Of a stretch of 64,000 bases of DNA, positions 33,917 through 43,019 are shown piece by piece (positions within the stretch are counted from its first letter, which is position 1; every line of letters begins with the position of its first letter). Source of the DNA: Frondihabitans sp. Leaf304 (GTDB lineage: Bacteria > Actinomycetota > Actinomycetes > Actinomycetales > Microbacteriaceae); contig NZ_LMNV01000002.1 in the NCBI RefSeq assembly GCF_001423105.1, positions 1,367,003 to 1,431,002 on the forward strand, in the 5' to 3' direction. A program made the position numbers and the translations under genes. Under the pieces are notes generated by a model. It searched no databases. It was not told where the DNA came from and saw only the letters and a program-made list of their open reading frames with translations.

Positions 33917-35214
33917 CCGCGGTCTGTTCGGAAGGCTCCCTGTGCCACAGGAACGGCGACGAGCCCGAGCGCGAGCACGAAGAGCTGCTCCGCGCTGAAG
34001 AATGGGCTGAACAAGAGATCGAACATGGATTTGGCCACCACGTAGAGCAAGATGGCCGCAGCCGTTCCGTCGGCAATGTTCCGAGTGACCCCGTAGACCA
34101 TCGCGAGGGCAGCCACGGCGATGAAGAGAAGACCGGCGACCCCCGTCTGCGCCCACAGGTCACCGAACACGGAGTGCAGCTCGAAGTGGCCGCCGAACAT
34201 GAACCTCGTCACGTAGCCGTTATTCGGGTCATAGCCAATCGCCGCCATGCCCTCCTGCGCCACGCGGATATCAGAAGGGTTCGGCGCAGTTCCAGCTCCG
34301 AAGCCCCACGGAGTGTGGCGCATGAGCGCCAGAGTCGCTCCGAGCTCGGGTCGCCCTCCCAGCAGGACCGACCCGGAGGCATCGAATTGAGCCAGCGACC
34401 TCTGGGTCGTCGATTCGCCGAGAAGCCCGGAGAGCACTAGCGCCTGGCCGACGTTATAGACGATGATGCCGACCACTACGACCCCGAGTGAGACGAGGAA
34501 GGCGGACCCTCCGTGCCCGGCACGAAAAAACGGAATCTGGGCGACGAGCAGTACGACCGCCAGCAGCAGCAGCCCAAAAGTCGACCTCGCGTCGTGAGTT
34601 GCCGCGAGACCGATCAGTGCGACGACCCCAAGGAGCTCAACCCACCACCGACGCGAAAGCTTCGCCAGAGCGAGGCCGATGACCGCAAGCGGCAACGCGA
34701 ACCCGAACTTGTAGGGATTTGTTGCGAACTGCGCCGCCGAGGGATCCACTCCCAGGAGAAGCCCCACGCCGAAGAACAGCGCCACCATCGGCAACGACAA
34801 GACGGTCCGGGCCCACAGGACGAGGCCGATCGACAGCACGGCTCCAATAAGGAGAATCGTGGTGCTCGTCGCAATGCCGCTATCTACCGCGTGGTCGCCT
34901 CTGTTCGCGATCCGCAGCCAGATTCCGGCACCCGCGGCGAGAGTTCCGACAATTAGCAGCAGCGGCATGAAGCGGTAGTAGCGCACTGTCCGCAGCCAGA
35001 GGGGGGCGAGAAGGGCCGCGACAACAAAGCCGACCTCGACACCCTGCGGCAGGGTAATTCGCATCGCCAGGAGGATGAGCGCGACTGCGGCAATGCCCCT
35101 CGAATACAGGGGTGGCGACTGCGCTGAAGCCACGCCCGAGCTCTTATCGGCCGTCGTCGGTCTCTCGTCGGTCGTGGCCCGTTTGCGAGCCACAGTGCCG
35201 GAGAGAGAAGTCAT
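33805..35214 (-). CDS. O-antigen ligase/polymerase-like (WaaL/Wzy) membrane protein
   Basis: A 469-residue protein with about twelve membrane segments and a large extracytoplasmic loop (about residues 270-350) containing GGRPELGATLALMRHTPWGFGAGTAPNPSD, typical of the Wzy_C/ligase family, plus YVTRFMFGGHFELHSVFGDLWAQTGVAGLL, where HS/H is the conserved catalytic His region. It probably polymerises or ligates the exported repeat unit. The final 37 residues are basic and low-complexity because this stretch overlaps the convergent GT39 gene. Confidence 0.85.
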   Translation of the reverse strand: MTSLSGTVARKRATTDERPTTADKSSGVASAQSPPLYSRGIAAVALILLAMRITLPQGVEVGFVVAALLAPLWLRTVRYYRFMPLLLIVGTLAAGAGIWLRIANRGDHAVDSGIATSTTILLIGAVLSIGLVLWARTVLSLPMVALFFGVGLLLGVDPSAAQFATNPYKFGFALPLAVIGLALAKLSRRWWVELLGVVALIGLAATHDARSTFGLLLLAVVLLVAQIPFFRAGHGGSAFLVSLGVVVVGIIVYNVGQALVLSGLLGESTTQRSLAQFDASGSVLLGGRPELGATLALMRHTPWGFGAGTAPNPSDIRVAQEGMAAIGYDPNNGYVTRFMFGGHFELHSVFGDLWAQTGVAGLLFIAVAALAMVYGVTRNIADGTAAAILLYVVAKSMFDLLFSPFFSAEQLFVLALGLVAVPVAQGAFRTDRGQRAYSRTSSMGPSKRAFGWKPALSRAASSKAADSRA

Positions 35215-35413
35215 TTCGCAACTCTAAGCGAGTCGTGAACGCGAGCAAACGTATGGTCTGTCCCCCAAAGCGTCCACACTCTGTCGGGGGCTTTTGGCAA
35301 ATTGCCTGTTCCAGGAAGCTTTCAGCACGGATAGGGTTACACGCATTGTTCCCTTGTGGCCCCCATTCTGGGGACACCCGCTGACGCTCCTCCGACGAAA
35401 GGACCACCCAAGG
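35215..35413. promoter_or_regulatory. Divergent intergenic region, ligase and beta-helix gene
   Basis: The 199-bp gap is AT-richer than its surroundings (AAGCTTTCAG, CAAATTGCC), as expected for promoters. CCCCCATTCTGGGG at about 35361-35374 is a short inverted repeat, and a second G/C-run pair (GTCCCCCAAAG with CGGGGGCTTTTG) lies near 35260-35295. No exact -35/-10 pair could be assigned. Confidence 0.4.
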
Positions 35414-37915
35414 GTGACTTCCTCTGCGCCTCGCCACGCTGTGAAACGGCGGCGATTCTCTCTCCCCGCCGTCGCCGGCCTCTCCGTCGGTGTGCTCCTC
35501 GCCGCGGCCCTTCCCGCTGAGCTTGCAACTGCGGCTCCTTCCACCGTGGCCTCCGACTCATTTGCACGGACCGTCTCGACCGGTTGGGGTTCCGCCACGA
35601 AGGGGGGTGTCTGGACCGCCAGCCTCGGCGCTGGAGCCAGTGCCGCCGTCGCCTCGGGGGAAGGACGCATCTCGGGCCTCAGGCCTGGTACCTCCGCCCG
35701 GCTGGCCCTCAAGCAAACGAATTCCCGCGACACCGGAGTGAAGGCCACAATCGGTCTCCCCAGCGCCGCGTCCGGCCTGTACACCGCCTTCGAGATCCGT
35801 CGCCAGAGCGACGACTCCACGTATCGCGGCCGGGTTGAGATCAGCAAGACCGGCTCCGCCGTTCTCGCTGTATCGCGATTGAACAAGACGGTCGAGGTCA
35901 ATCTGGGCCGCTTCACACTTCCGGGCGCCTACGCTCCCGGATCTGACATCGCAGCCGAGTTCCAAGTAACGGGCTCGGCCACAGTGTCGATCAAGGCCCG
36001 CGCCTATCCGTCTGGAGCCACGGCACCCGCATGGCAGCTGGCTCTCACGGATTCGTCATCATCTCGCATTTCGGGCGCTGGAAGCCTCGCCTTCTGGGAG
36101 TACGCCAGCGGCAGCAACACCAACGCGGCCAGCACCACTCTCGACAACCTGTCGCTGACACAGAACCCCGCAACGAACGCGAACACCCCGGCGCCAGTGC
36201 CAGCGCCGACCCCCTCGCCCACGACACCCCCGGCCACCCCCGCGCAGCCGGTCACGCCGCCGGTCTCCACCCCGGTGACCTCCGGCGATCGAGGTTCGGC
36301 GACCGTCGGCAGCACCCGCTATACCGTTCCAGCCGGCGCCATCCTGGTGTCGCCCTCTGGCAACGACTCGGCCAACGGCAACTCGAACGCCCCGGTTCGC
36401 ACCCTCGCCGCTGCCGTCGCGAAGGCTAGTAGCGGATCGACGATCGTCCTCCGCGCGGGCGTCTACAACGAGTCCGTCACGGTGCCCCGGTCGAAGACGC
36501 TGACCATCCAGTCGTACCCCGGCGAGACCGTCTGGCTCGACGGCTCGAAGCAGGTCGCCGACTGGAACACCTCGGGCTCCCGCTGGACGACGCCGTGGAG
36601 CTACTTCCCGTCGTCGCAGATCGACGGTATCTCCGACAACCCGTGGTTCGTCGACTCCACTAAGCCGTACGCGGCGCGACCCGACCAGGTCTTCCTCGAC
36701 GGCACCGAGCTCACGCAGGTCGGTTCCGCCGCAGCCGTGACCGCCGGGACCTTCTACCCCGACGCGAACTCGGGGCGCATCGTCCTAGGCTCCAACCCGA
36801 ACGGCCACTCGGTTCGCATCAGCAACCAGGAGCAGGCACTGGTCGTCCAGTCGCCGAACACAGTGCTGCAGGGCTTTGGAGTCCGCCGATACGGCACTCC
36901 ATACCTTCAGCGCGGCGCTGTCCGACTCAGCAACACCGGCATCACGGCACGCAACCTCACCGTCGAAGACAACGCAATGATCGGCATCAACGTCGAGAGC
37001 GACAACACGACCCTCGATCACCTCACGGTGGCCGGCAGCGGTCTTCTCGGCATCGGTGCGAACTCGGCGTACGGGCTCAAGGTTCAGAACTCCCTGGTTC
37101 TCGACAACAACGACCAAGGGTTCAACCCCGAGCCCGTGGCCGGCGGAATCAAGGTGACACGCTCACGGGGAGTCGATATCTCAAACGTCGACACGAGCGA
37201 CAACGACGGCACGGGCATTTGGCTGGACGAGTCGGTGTACGACGCCACTATCGTCAATAGTCGGTCAAATGACAACACCGTCGACGGAATCGAAGCGGAG
37301 CTCTCCGACCACGTGATCGTGGCCAACAACGAGTTGAATGGCAACAAGATGGGTGTACTCATCTACAACACGGCCAATGCCCAGATCTACAACAACGACA
37401 TCGGCGGCAACCGGCTGTTCGGCGTCAAGCTCGCCCAGGACGAGCGTCGCCAGGCGGACACCAATAGAACCGGCCACGATCGCCGACGTCCCCTGCCCGA
37501 CCCGACTCTCACCTGGATCACGAAGAACGTCACCGTCTCGAACAACGTGTTCGGATCCGGCGGACTCTTCCAGATCTACGCCCTGGACGGCGTGACGAAC
37601 ATCCCGGTCGACAACATGAACCTGGTCATCACCGGCAACCTCTTCAACCAGCGCCTGACGGGCGCCCAGTCGACCCTGGTCGGCTGGGGTGGTGGCGACA
37701 ACCGCACGGTGACCCGGTACGACTCGGTCCAGGCTCTCGCCAAGGCCAAGGGATCGCGCTGGAACAACGTCGAGACCACCGCGGTCCTGCCGATCGCCAG
37801 CATGATCGCGGCGATCAAGTCGGCCCTGGGCGTCGCCGTGGGCATTCCCGACGATGTCGCGGCGGCCATCGGAATCAAGTCCGGCTCCAAGGGCCTCGGC
37901 GTCTTCGACGACTAG
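35414..37915 (+). CDS. Secreted right-handed beta-helix protein
   Basis: An 833-residue protein from the GTG at 35414, with GAAAGGA ten bases upstream. The signal peptide KRRRFSLPAVAGLSVGVLLAAALPAELATAA is followed by a module of about 205 residues (FARTVSTGWGSATKGGVW ... NAASTTLDNLSL) homologous to the C-terminus of the PKD protein. A Pro/Thr/Ala linker (about 255-290) leads to a pectate-lyase-like beta-helix: ILVSPSGNDSANGNSNAPVRTL, IVLRAGVYNESV and many PbH1 turns such as GIWLDESVYDATIVNSRSNDN. It may be a polysaccharide lyase, hydrolase or epimerase acting on the locus product. No catalytic triad is assignable by eye. Confidence 0.88.
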   Translation: MTSSAPRHAVKRRRFSLPAVAGLSVGVLLAAALPAELATAAPSTVASDSFARTVSTGWGSATKGGVWTASLGAGASAAVASGEGRISGLRPGTSARLALKQTNSRDTGVKATIGLPSAASGLYTAFEIRRQSDDSTYRGRVEISKTGSAVLAVSRLNKTVEVNLGRFTLPGAYAPGSDIAAEFQVTGSATVSIKARAYPSGATAPAWQLALTDSSSSRISGAGSLAFWEYASGSNTNAASTTLDNLSLTQNPATNANTPAPVPAPTPSPTTPPATPAQPVTPPVSTPVTSGDRGSATVGSTRYTVPAGAILVSPSGNDSANGNSNAPVRTLAAAVAKASSGSTIVLRAGVYNESVTVPRSKTLTIQSYPGETVWLDGSKQVADWNTSGSRWTTPWSYFPSSQIDGISDNPWFVDSTKPYAARPDQVFLDGTELTQVGSAAAVTAGTFYPDANSGRIVLGSNPNGHSVRISNQEQALVVQSPNTVLQGFGVRRYGTPYLQRGAVRLSNTGITARNLTVEDNAMIGINVESDNTTLDHLTVAGSGLLGIGANSAYGLKVQNSLVLDNNDQGFNPEPVAGGIKVTRSRGVDISNVDTSDNDGTGIWLDESVYDATIVNSRSNDNTVDGIEAELSDHVIVANNELNGNKMGVLIYNTANAQIYNNDIGGNRLFGVKLAQDERRQADTNRTGHDRRRPLPDPTLTWITKNVTVSNNVFGSGGLFQIYALDGVTNIPVDNMNLVITGNLFNQRLTGAQSTLVGWGGGDNRTVTRYDSVQALAKAKGSRWNNVETTAVLPIASMIAAIKSALGVAVGIPDDVAAAIGIKSGSKGLGVFDD

Positions 37916-37932
37916 ACCCCGCACCACGAACA

Positions 37933-37969
37933 CCAGACGCCGCTCGGGCACGACCCGGGCGGCGTCTGG
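37933..37969 (+). terminator. Strong terminator hairpin after beta-helix gene
   Basis: CCAGACGCCGCTCGGG (37933-37948) pairs with CCCGGGCGGCGTCTGG (37954-37969) with a single mismatch and a short loop, 17 bp after the stop. It closes the polysaccharide locus. Confidence 0.85.
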
Positions 37970-38286
37970 CGTTGCGGCAGGTGTGGGCCGTGCGACGAGC
38001 GCGCAACTCAGGCAAATGGGCGTGATGAGCGCGTTCTCGCGCGTGGGCAGGCCGCAGCGCGCCTGGATTCCTGCCGGACAAGCGGCAGCGCGGCGCGGGG
38101 CACGTGCGGTGCAGGAACGCGCGGAGGCACGGCGCGGGGCACGTGTGGCGCCAGGGCCCGCGGGAGCGCTCCCGTCGGTGCGCACGACTCAGGAACACAG
38201 TCCCGAACGACCCCGAAACACAAGGATCCGCGCCCACCCGCCGCTCTGCATCCTGAACCGCGCGCGTCAGCGCCGCGAGCAAGCCC
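37970..38286. repeat. Intergenic repeats (family 1 palindrome, 39-bp direct repeat, GGGCCCGCGGG motif)
   Basis: No gene is credible here. CTCAGGCAAATGGGCG to CGCCTGGATTCCTG (about 38006-38073) is a family 1 palindromic element. CGGCGCGGGGCACGTG occurs at 38091-38106 and 38130-38145, 39 bp apart. CCAGGGCCCGCGGGAGCGCT is at 38151-38170; near-identical copies are at 47845 and 53108. AAGGATCCGCGCCCACC lies near 38222. Confidence 0.7.
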
Positions 38287-39225
38287 CTACAGCGCCGCGA
38301 TCGTCCAGGCGGCCCGGTGCATCGCACCCGGGGCGAGGCGCACCACGTCGTCGCCGGTCGAAAAGGCGTCGGGCGGGCAGGTCATCGGCTCGACGGCGAG
38401 GCCCACGCGGTTGAGTGCGGCCTCCGGGCGGTCTGCCGTGTGCACCTGCACCCACGGCAGCTCAGTGCCCCAGGTCATCGAGACGCCGGAATTCCCCGGA
38501 GCCCGCAACACCACTCGCGCAACACCCGAGTCGTCTCGCGTCAGCCCGGTGAACGCGTGGTCGATGAACGTCTCGCCGATCACCCGGGGGGCCCGAAAGT
38601 CGAAGACGCCCAGCGGCGAACCGGCCCCGGGGCCGTCGACCGGCTCGACCGCGACCGGCAGCAGGCGCTCTTCCGTCACCGTGACGACCTGCGAGGCGGG
38701 CAGCTCGAGCGTCCAGTCGTCGACGTGCCCCTCGCCCGCGCGGAGGTACGGGTGCGGCGCCGTGCCATACGGGGCGTCTGACGAACCGGTGTTCGTCGCG
38801 GCGACCGTCGTCGTCAGGCCATCGTCACCGAGCGCGTAGGTGACCTCGATCGTGAGCGGCCAGGGGTAGCCGTCGTTCGCCACCACGTCGGCGGTCAGCG
38901 TGACCGACGAATCGCTCCGGTCGATCACCGTGTAGCGCGCCCATGCCAGGAAGCCGTGCAGCGCATGCCCGCGGGCCGGCTCGGTCAGCGGCAGCTGGTA
39001 GTCGACGCCATCGAACGTGTAGGTGCCGTCGACCACGCGGTTCGGCCACGGCACCAGGATCGCGCCGCGGAACACCGGCCGAATTTCGTCCGCCTCGAAC
39101 GGCACGACCAGGTCGCGTCCATCGTGCGTGAGCACGCGCAGTGCCGCTCCGACCGCGGCGATCGTCGCGCTGTACGGGCCGTGGGTGATGGTGGTCTGCT
39201 CGCCGGAGAGCGGGGAATTCGTCAT
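38287..39225 (-). CDS. Aldose 1-epimerase family protein
   Basis: A 312-residue galactose-mutarotase-fold enzyme. GAILVPWPNRVVDGTYTFDGVDYQLP is the sugar-binding block with NR; HALHGFLAWARY carries the first catalytic His; GTAPHPYLRAGEGHVDDW has the second His; PWVQVHTAD has late conserved residues. The catalytic Glu would lie near the C-terminus (PEAALNRVGLAVEPMTCPPDAF). It interconverts sugar anomers; as last gene after the arabinofuranosidase and regulator it may speed use of released arabinose. Confidence 0.9.
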   Translation of the reverse strand: MTNSPLSGEQTTITHGPYSATIAAVGAALRVLTHDGRDLVVPFEADEIRPVFRGAILVPWPNRVVDGTYTFDGVDYQLPLTEPARGHALHGFLAWARYTVIDRSDSSVTLTADVVANDGYPWPLTIEVTYALGDDGLTTTVAATNTGSSDAPYGTAPHPYLRAGEGHVDDWTLELPASQVVTVTEERLLPVAVEPVDGPGAGSPLGVFDFRAPRVIGETFIDHAFTGLTRDDSGVARVVLRAPGNSGVSMTWGTELPWVQVHTADRPEAALNRVGLAVEPMTCPPDAFSTGDDVVRLAPGAMHRAAWTIAAL

Positions 39226-39255
39226 CGAATGTCGTCTTTCGTCAGGGTTCGGTCT

Positions 39256-40302
39256 TCAGGGTAGAGGTCGCGGTGGCCGAGCGACGCCGGTCGACTGGCG
39301 GACCACGAGCTCGTAGTCGGCCACGATCGAGGCGAATCCGAGCGCGGGTGACGGATCCTTGATCCTCGCCACCAGCAGCTCGACCGCACGCCGGGCGATC
39401 TGCGAGCTTCCCGGCGACATCGTCGTGAGGGTCGGGTGGGCGAATCGGGCGTCGCGGGTGTCGTCGATGCCGATCACGGCCACGTCGCCGGGCACGTCGA
39501 CACCGCGTTGCAGGAGCGCCCACTGCGCCCCGAGCGCGAGCGCGTCGTTGAAGCCGAGGACGGCGTCGAACCGCACCGCAGGATCCCTCGCCCCAGCCTC
39601 GAGTGCTGCCACCGCCGCGGCGGCTCCCGCGTCGCGACTCCACGCGTCCGTCGGCGCCAGGAGCGCATCGACCAGCGGGAGGCCGGCCTCGGCCATCGCG
39701 GCCTGGAACCCCCGCAGGCGCAGAGCGGACGTGTGGGTCGCGACCGCTCCCCCGGGGCCGAGCACCAGGATCCTGCGCCTGCCGATCTCGAGCAGATGCT
39801 CCGTGGCGCGCTTCGCCACCCCCTCATCCGCGATCAGCACGTGATCGGCGAGCCCCTCGAATTGGCGCTCGCCGATGATCACGAGTGGTTCTCCGGCGAG
39901 CTGCGGCGCATCGCTCGGTCCGAGGGCCAGTGGGTCGATGATGGCCCCGTCGATCAGCTGGCGGCGCTCCCCGCTGATCGCCTGGAGTTCACGGTCGCGA
40001 TCGCCGCCGGTCGTCTCGACGAGCACCGTCAGGTCGTGCTCGCGAGCCACCGCGATCACCTCCTGCGCGAGCTCGGCGAAGAAGGCCTGATCGAGCTCGG
40101 GAACGATGAGCGAGATCATGCCCGTCCGCCTGGTGCGCAGTCGTCTCGCCGACAGGTTGACCCGATAGCCGAGCTCGTCGACGGCTGCCCCGATGCGCGC
40201 CCGGGTCTCGGGGCGCATCGAGGGGTAGTCGTTGAAGTAGTTCGACACGGTCTTGAGAGAGACGCCGGCGAGGCGGGCCACGTCGTTCATGGTCGCGGGC
40301 AT
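39256..40302 (-). CDS. LacI family regulator of the arabinofuranosidase unit
   Basis: A 348-residue repressor. The ATG at 40302 has AGGAGGA nine bases upstream (an ATG at 40290 is in frame). The helix-turn-helix MNDVARLAGVSLKTVSNYFND and hinge LGYRVNLSARRLRTRRTG precede a sugar-binding domain with IGIDDTRDARFAHPTLTTMSPG and a final VVRQSTG. It sits between the GH51 and aldose epimerase genes in one orientation and probably acts at the GTACAACGTTGTAC sites before the GH51 gene. Confidence 0.9.
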   Translation of the reverse strand: MPATMNDVARLAGVSLKTVSNYFNDYPSMRPETRARIGAAVDELGYRVNLSARRLRTRRTGMISLIVPELDQAFFAELAQEVIAVAREHDLTVLVETTGGDRDRELQAISGERRQLIDGAIIDPLALGPSDAPQLAGEPLVIIGERQFEGLADHVLIADEGVAKRATEHLLEIGRRRILVLGPGGAVATHTSALRLRGFQAAMAEAGLPLVDALLAPTDAWSRDAGAAAAVAALEAGARDPAVRFDAVLGFNDALALGAQWALLQRGVDVPGDVAVIGIDDTRDARFAHPTLTTMSPGSSQIARRAVELLVARIKDPSPALGFASIVADYELVVRQSTGVARPPRPLP

Positions 40303-40397
40303 GGGCGTGGCTCCTCCTCGTCGGTGCGGTCGCGGCGGCGGTGCGGCTGGCGCGGGCTTTCGCGGTGGCGCGGCTGGCCCGGGCGCTAGCGCTGCTT

Positions 40398-41903
40398 CTA
40401 CTGCTTGGCCAGGCGCACCACGTTCCAGCTCAGCGGCGGCAGCACGACGCTGAGCACCGAGCCGTCCCAGCTCGTCTTGTCGTTCGCCACCGGAGCGACG
40501 CTGTCGGCGGTGTCGACCGTGACGGACTTGTAGGGGTCGGCGTCGTGCAGCGTCGTGGCCTGAACGAGACGCACACCGCCGAAGGCCCGGGTGTCGACAT
40601 CGACGGTGAGCTCTTCGGTGAGCGATCGGTTGATCGCGAACACGCTCACGTCGCCGGTCTCCGGGTCGTGGGTGGCGACGGCGTCGAGGGCAGGAACAGC
40701 CCCGTACTTCGCCGTCTCGTGAACCGGCGACTGCAGTTCGACGCGCAGCACGTCGCCCCGCGCGAAGCTCGACGCCTGCGCGAACGGGTGGAACGTGGTC
40801 TGCTTCCAGCTGCGCCCACCGGTCTCGGTCATAATCGGAGCGATCACGTTGACGAGCTGCGCAAGGCTCGCACTCGCCACGCGGTCGGAGTGCTTCAGCA
40901 GCGAGATGAGCAGGCCGCCCACCACGACGGCGTCGGCGACGTTGTACTGGTCTTCGAGCAGCACCGGGGCGACCGGCCAGTCGGTCGGGTTCTTCGACGC
41001 TTCGCCGTCGAGGTACCAGACGTTCCACTCGTCGAACGAGATGTTGATGCGCTTGGTCTTCTTCTGGGCTGCGCGCACGTGGTCGACGCTGGCGACGACG
41101 TCGTCGATGAAGTGGTCCATCTCGACACCCGCCGCGAGGAAGCTGGCGAGGTCGCCGTCTTTCTCCCAGTAATACGCGTGCATCGAGATCAGGTCGACCT
41201 CGTCGTAGGTCTCTTCGAGCACCTCGCGCTCCCAGGTACCGAACGTTGGCATGTCGGCGCCCGAGCTCCCGCAGGCGACCAGCGTGAGGTCGTTGTCGAT
41301 GAGGCGCATGGCGCGGGCCGTCTCGGAGGCGAGGCGCCCGTACTCGCGGGCGGTCTTGTGGCCGATCTGCCACGGGCCGTCCATCTCGTTGCCGAGGCAC
41401 CACATCTTGATGTCGTAGGGGTCGGCCGAGCCGTTCTTCTTGCGCAGGTCGGAGTGGAAAGACCCGCCGGCACCGTTCGTGTAGTCGAGCAGATCGATGG
41501 CCTCCTGAACGCCGCGCGTGCCGAGGTTCACCGCCATCATGGGCTCGACGCCGGCCTTCTTGGCCCAGCGCATGAACTCGTCGACGCCGACCAGGTTCGG
41601 CTCGGTGGAGTGCCAGGCCAGGTCTTTGCGCACGGGGCGGTCGGCGACCGGGCCGATGCCGTCTTCCCAGCGGTAGCCCGAGACGAAGTTGCCGCCGGGG
41701 TAGCGCACGGTCGAGATGCCGAGCTCGCGCACGAAGTCGATCACGTCGCCGCGGAACCCGTCGGCGTCCGCAGTGGGGTGCCCCGGGTCGTGGATGCCGC
41801 CGTACACGCAGCGGCCGAGGTGTTCGACGAAGGTGCCGAAGGTGCGGCGCGAGACGGGAGCCACCACAAAGGACGGGTCGAGGGCGAGGCGGGCGTTGGG
41901 CAT
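40398..41903 (-). CDS. Alpha-L-arabinofuranosidase, GH51
   Basis: A 501-residue cytoplasmic retaining glycosidase that releases L-arabinose from arabino-oligosaccharides. The start ATG at 41903 has an excellent AAGGAGAT. TFGTFVEHLGRCVYGGI starts the domain; WCLGNEMDGPW holds the acid/base Glu, and NISFDEWNVWYLDG the nucleophile Glu; the C-terminal beta-sandwich ends in VVLPPLSWNVVRL. No signal peptide is present, so substrate must be imported as oligomers, although no transporter lies next to it. It feeds the araBDA operon at 10.9-14.8 kb. Confidence 0.96.
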   Translation of the reverse strand: MPNARLALDPSFVVAPVSRRTFGTFVEHLGRCVYGGIHDPGHPTADADGFRGDVIDFVRELGISTVRYPGGNFVSGYRWEDGIGPVADRPVRKDLAWHSTEPNLVGVDEFMRWAKKAGVEPMMAVNLGTRGVQEAIDLLDYTNGAGGSFHSDLRKKNGSADPYDIKMWCLGNEMDGPWQIGHKTAREYGRLASETARAMRLIDNDLTLVACGSSGADMPTFGTWEREVLEETYDEVDLISMHAYYWEKDGDLASFLAAGVEMDHFIDDVVASVDHVRAAQKKTKRINISFDEWNVWYLDGEASKNPTDWPVAPVLLEDQYNVADAVVVGGLLISLLKHSDRVASASLAQLVNVIAPIMTETGGRSWKQTTFHPFAQASSFARGDVLRVELQSPVHETAKYGAVPALDAVATHDPETGDVSVFAINRSLTEELTVDVDTRAFGGVRLVQATTLHDADPYKSVTVDTADSVAPVANDKTSWDGSVLSVVLPPLSWNVVRLAKQ

Positions 41904-41916
41904 GGGATCTCCTTCA

Positions 41917-41954
41917 GTACATCGTTGTAACGCCCAGTTTGTACAACGTTGTAC
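41917..41954 (-). promoter_or_regulatory. LacI-type operators before the GH51 gene
   Basis: GTACAACGTTGTAC (41941-41954) is a perfect 14-bp palindrome with the central CG of LacI operators. A degenerate second site GTACATCGTTGTAAC lies at 41918-41932, between it and the start codon. The two sites are about two helical turns apart. Their core differs from the ara operator at 14822, suggesting two regulators with separate specificities. Confidence 0.75.
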
Positions 41955-42039
41955 TTGCGCGTCAAGGGGGCTGCGCTGGTCACTTCTCAGGCGGTTGGGC
42001 GCGTCCCCGCTCGCGCACCCGCTGGCCCGCGCTTGTGCG

Positions 42040-42990
42040 CGGCTGGATTCCTGATGAGCGCACCTGCGATCGCGTCCGGTGGCGTTCGCACACCGCGGCA
42101 GACCAGGATCCTGCGCACCCCCGCTCACACATCAGGCCTCCGGGCGCGTTCCGCCCCACGATCCCCATGTCTGCGCTCTCGCGGCGCTTGCATTCCTGAA
42201 CCCATCACCTAGCGCCGCACGCCACCGCTCACACTTCAGGCATCCGGGCGCGCTCCGCCCCGCCAACCCCGCGCCCGCGCTCCCCCGCGCCTGCATTCCT
42301 GAAACGCGCCCCGCGAGGGCGGCGCGTTGCGCGTCCTCGCCGCGCCAGACCAGGATCCCGCGCACCGCCGCTCACATTTCAGGCATCCGGGCGCGCTCCG
42401 CCCCGCGATCCCCATGTCTGCGCTCCCGTCGCGCTCGCATGCCTGACTCATGCACCTACGGCGTGCTGCGTTGCACGTCCTCGCCGCGGCAGACCAGGAT
42501 CCTGCGCAACCCCGCTCACACATCAGGCATCCGGGCGCGCTCCGCCCCGCGATCCCCGCACCCGCGCTCCCCCGCGCCTGCATGCCTGAATGCATCACCC
42601 AGTGCCGCTCGCTACCGCTCACACTTCAGGCATCCGGGCGCGTTCCGCCCCGCGATCCCCGCGCCCGCGCTCACCCGCGCTTGCATTCCTGAACCGCGCA
42701 CCCGCGAGCGCGTCCGGTGGCGTTCGCCTGCCGCGGTAGACCAGGATCCTGCGCAACCCCGCTCACACATCAGGCACCCAGGCGCGTTCCGCCGCGCGAA
42801 CCCAGCGCCTGCACTCCCCCGCGCCTGCATTCCTGAAACGCGCACCCGCGAGCGCGCCCGGTGACGTTCGCCTGCCGCGGCAGACCAGGATCCTGCGCAA
42901 CCCCGCTCACACATCAGGCATCCAGGCGCGTTCCGCCCCGCGAACCCCGCACCCGCGCTCCCCCGCGCCTGCATTCCTGAAACGCGCACA
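42040..42990. repeat. Tandem palindromic repeat array, 390-bp higher-order period
   Basis: Seven units begin with CAGGC(A/C)... at 42133, 42237, 42380, 42524, 42627, 42771 and 42914. Spacings are 104, 143, 144, 103, 144 and 143, so the array repeats as blocks of about 390 bp. Each unit has a left arm like TCAGGCATCCGGGCGCG, a C-rich centre and a right arm like CGCCTGCATTCCTGA, the rough inverse of the left. Units spaced by 143-144 carry CCAGGATCCTGCGCA in the spacer; the 103-104 ones carry CATCACC instead. Open frames through the array are artefacts of the repeat. Confidence 0.9.
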
Positions 42991-43019
42991 AATGCACGCA
43001 CGCACACCCGTTAACCACC

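Noticed and set aside
37265-38185. 306-codon minus-strand open frame
   Set aside because: It lies antisense to the beta-helix gene and runs through its terminator into repeats; codon-position GC does not favour this strand.
42079-42864. Long plus-strand open frame in the repeat array
   Set aside because: The predicted protein is a direct translation of the repeat units, Arg/Ala/Pro-rich, without a ribosome binding site.
42040-42990. CRISPR-like array
   Set aside because: Spacing alternates 103/144 bp, spacers are themselves conserved between blocks, and no cas genes are nearby. It is a tandem palindromic repeat, not a CRISPR.
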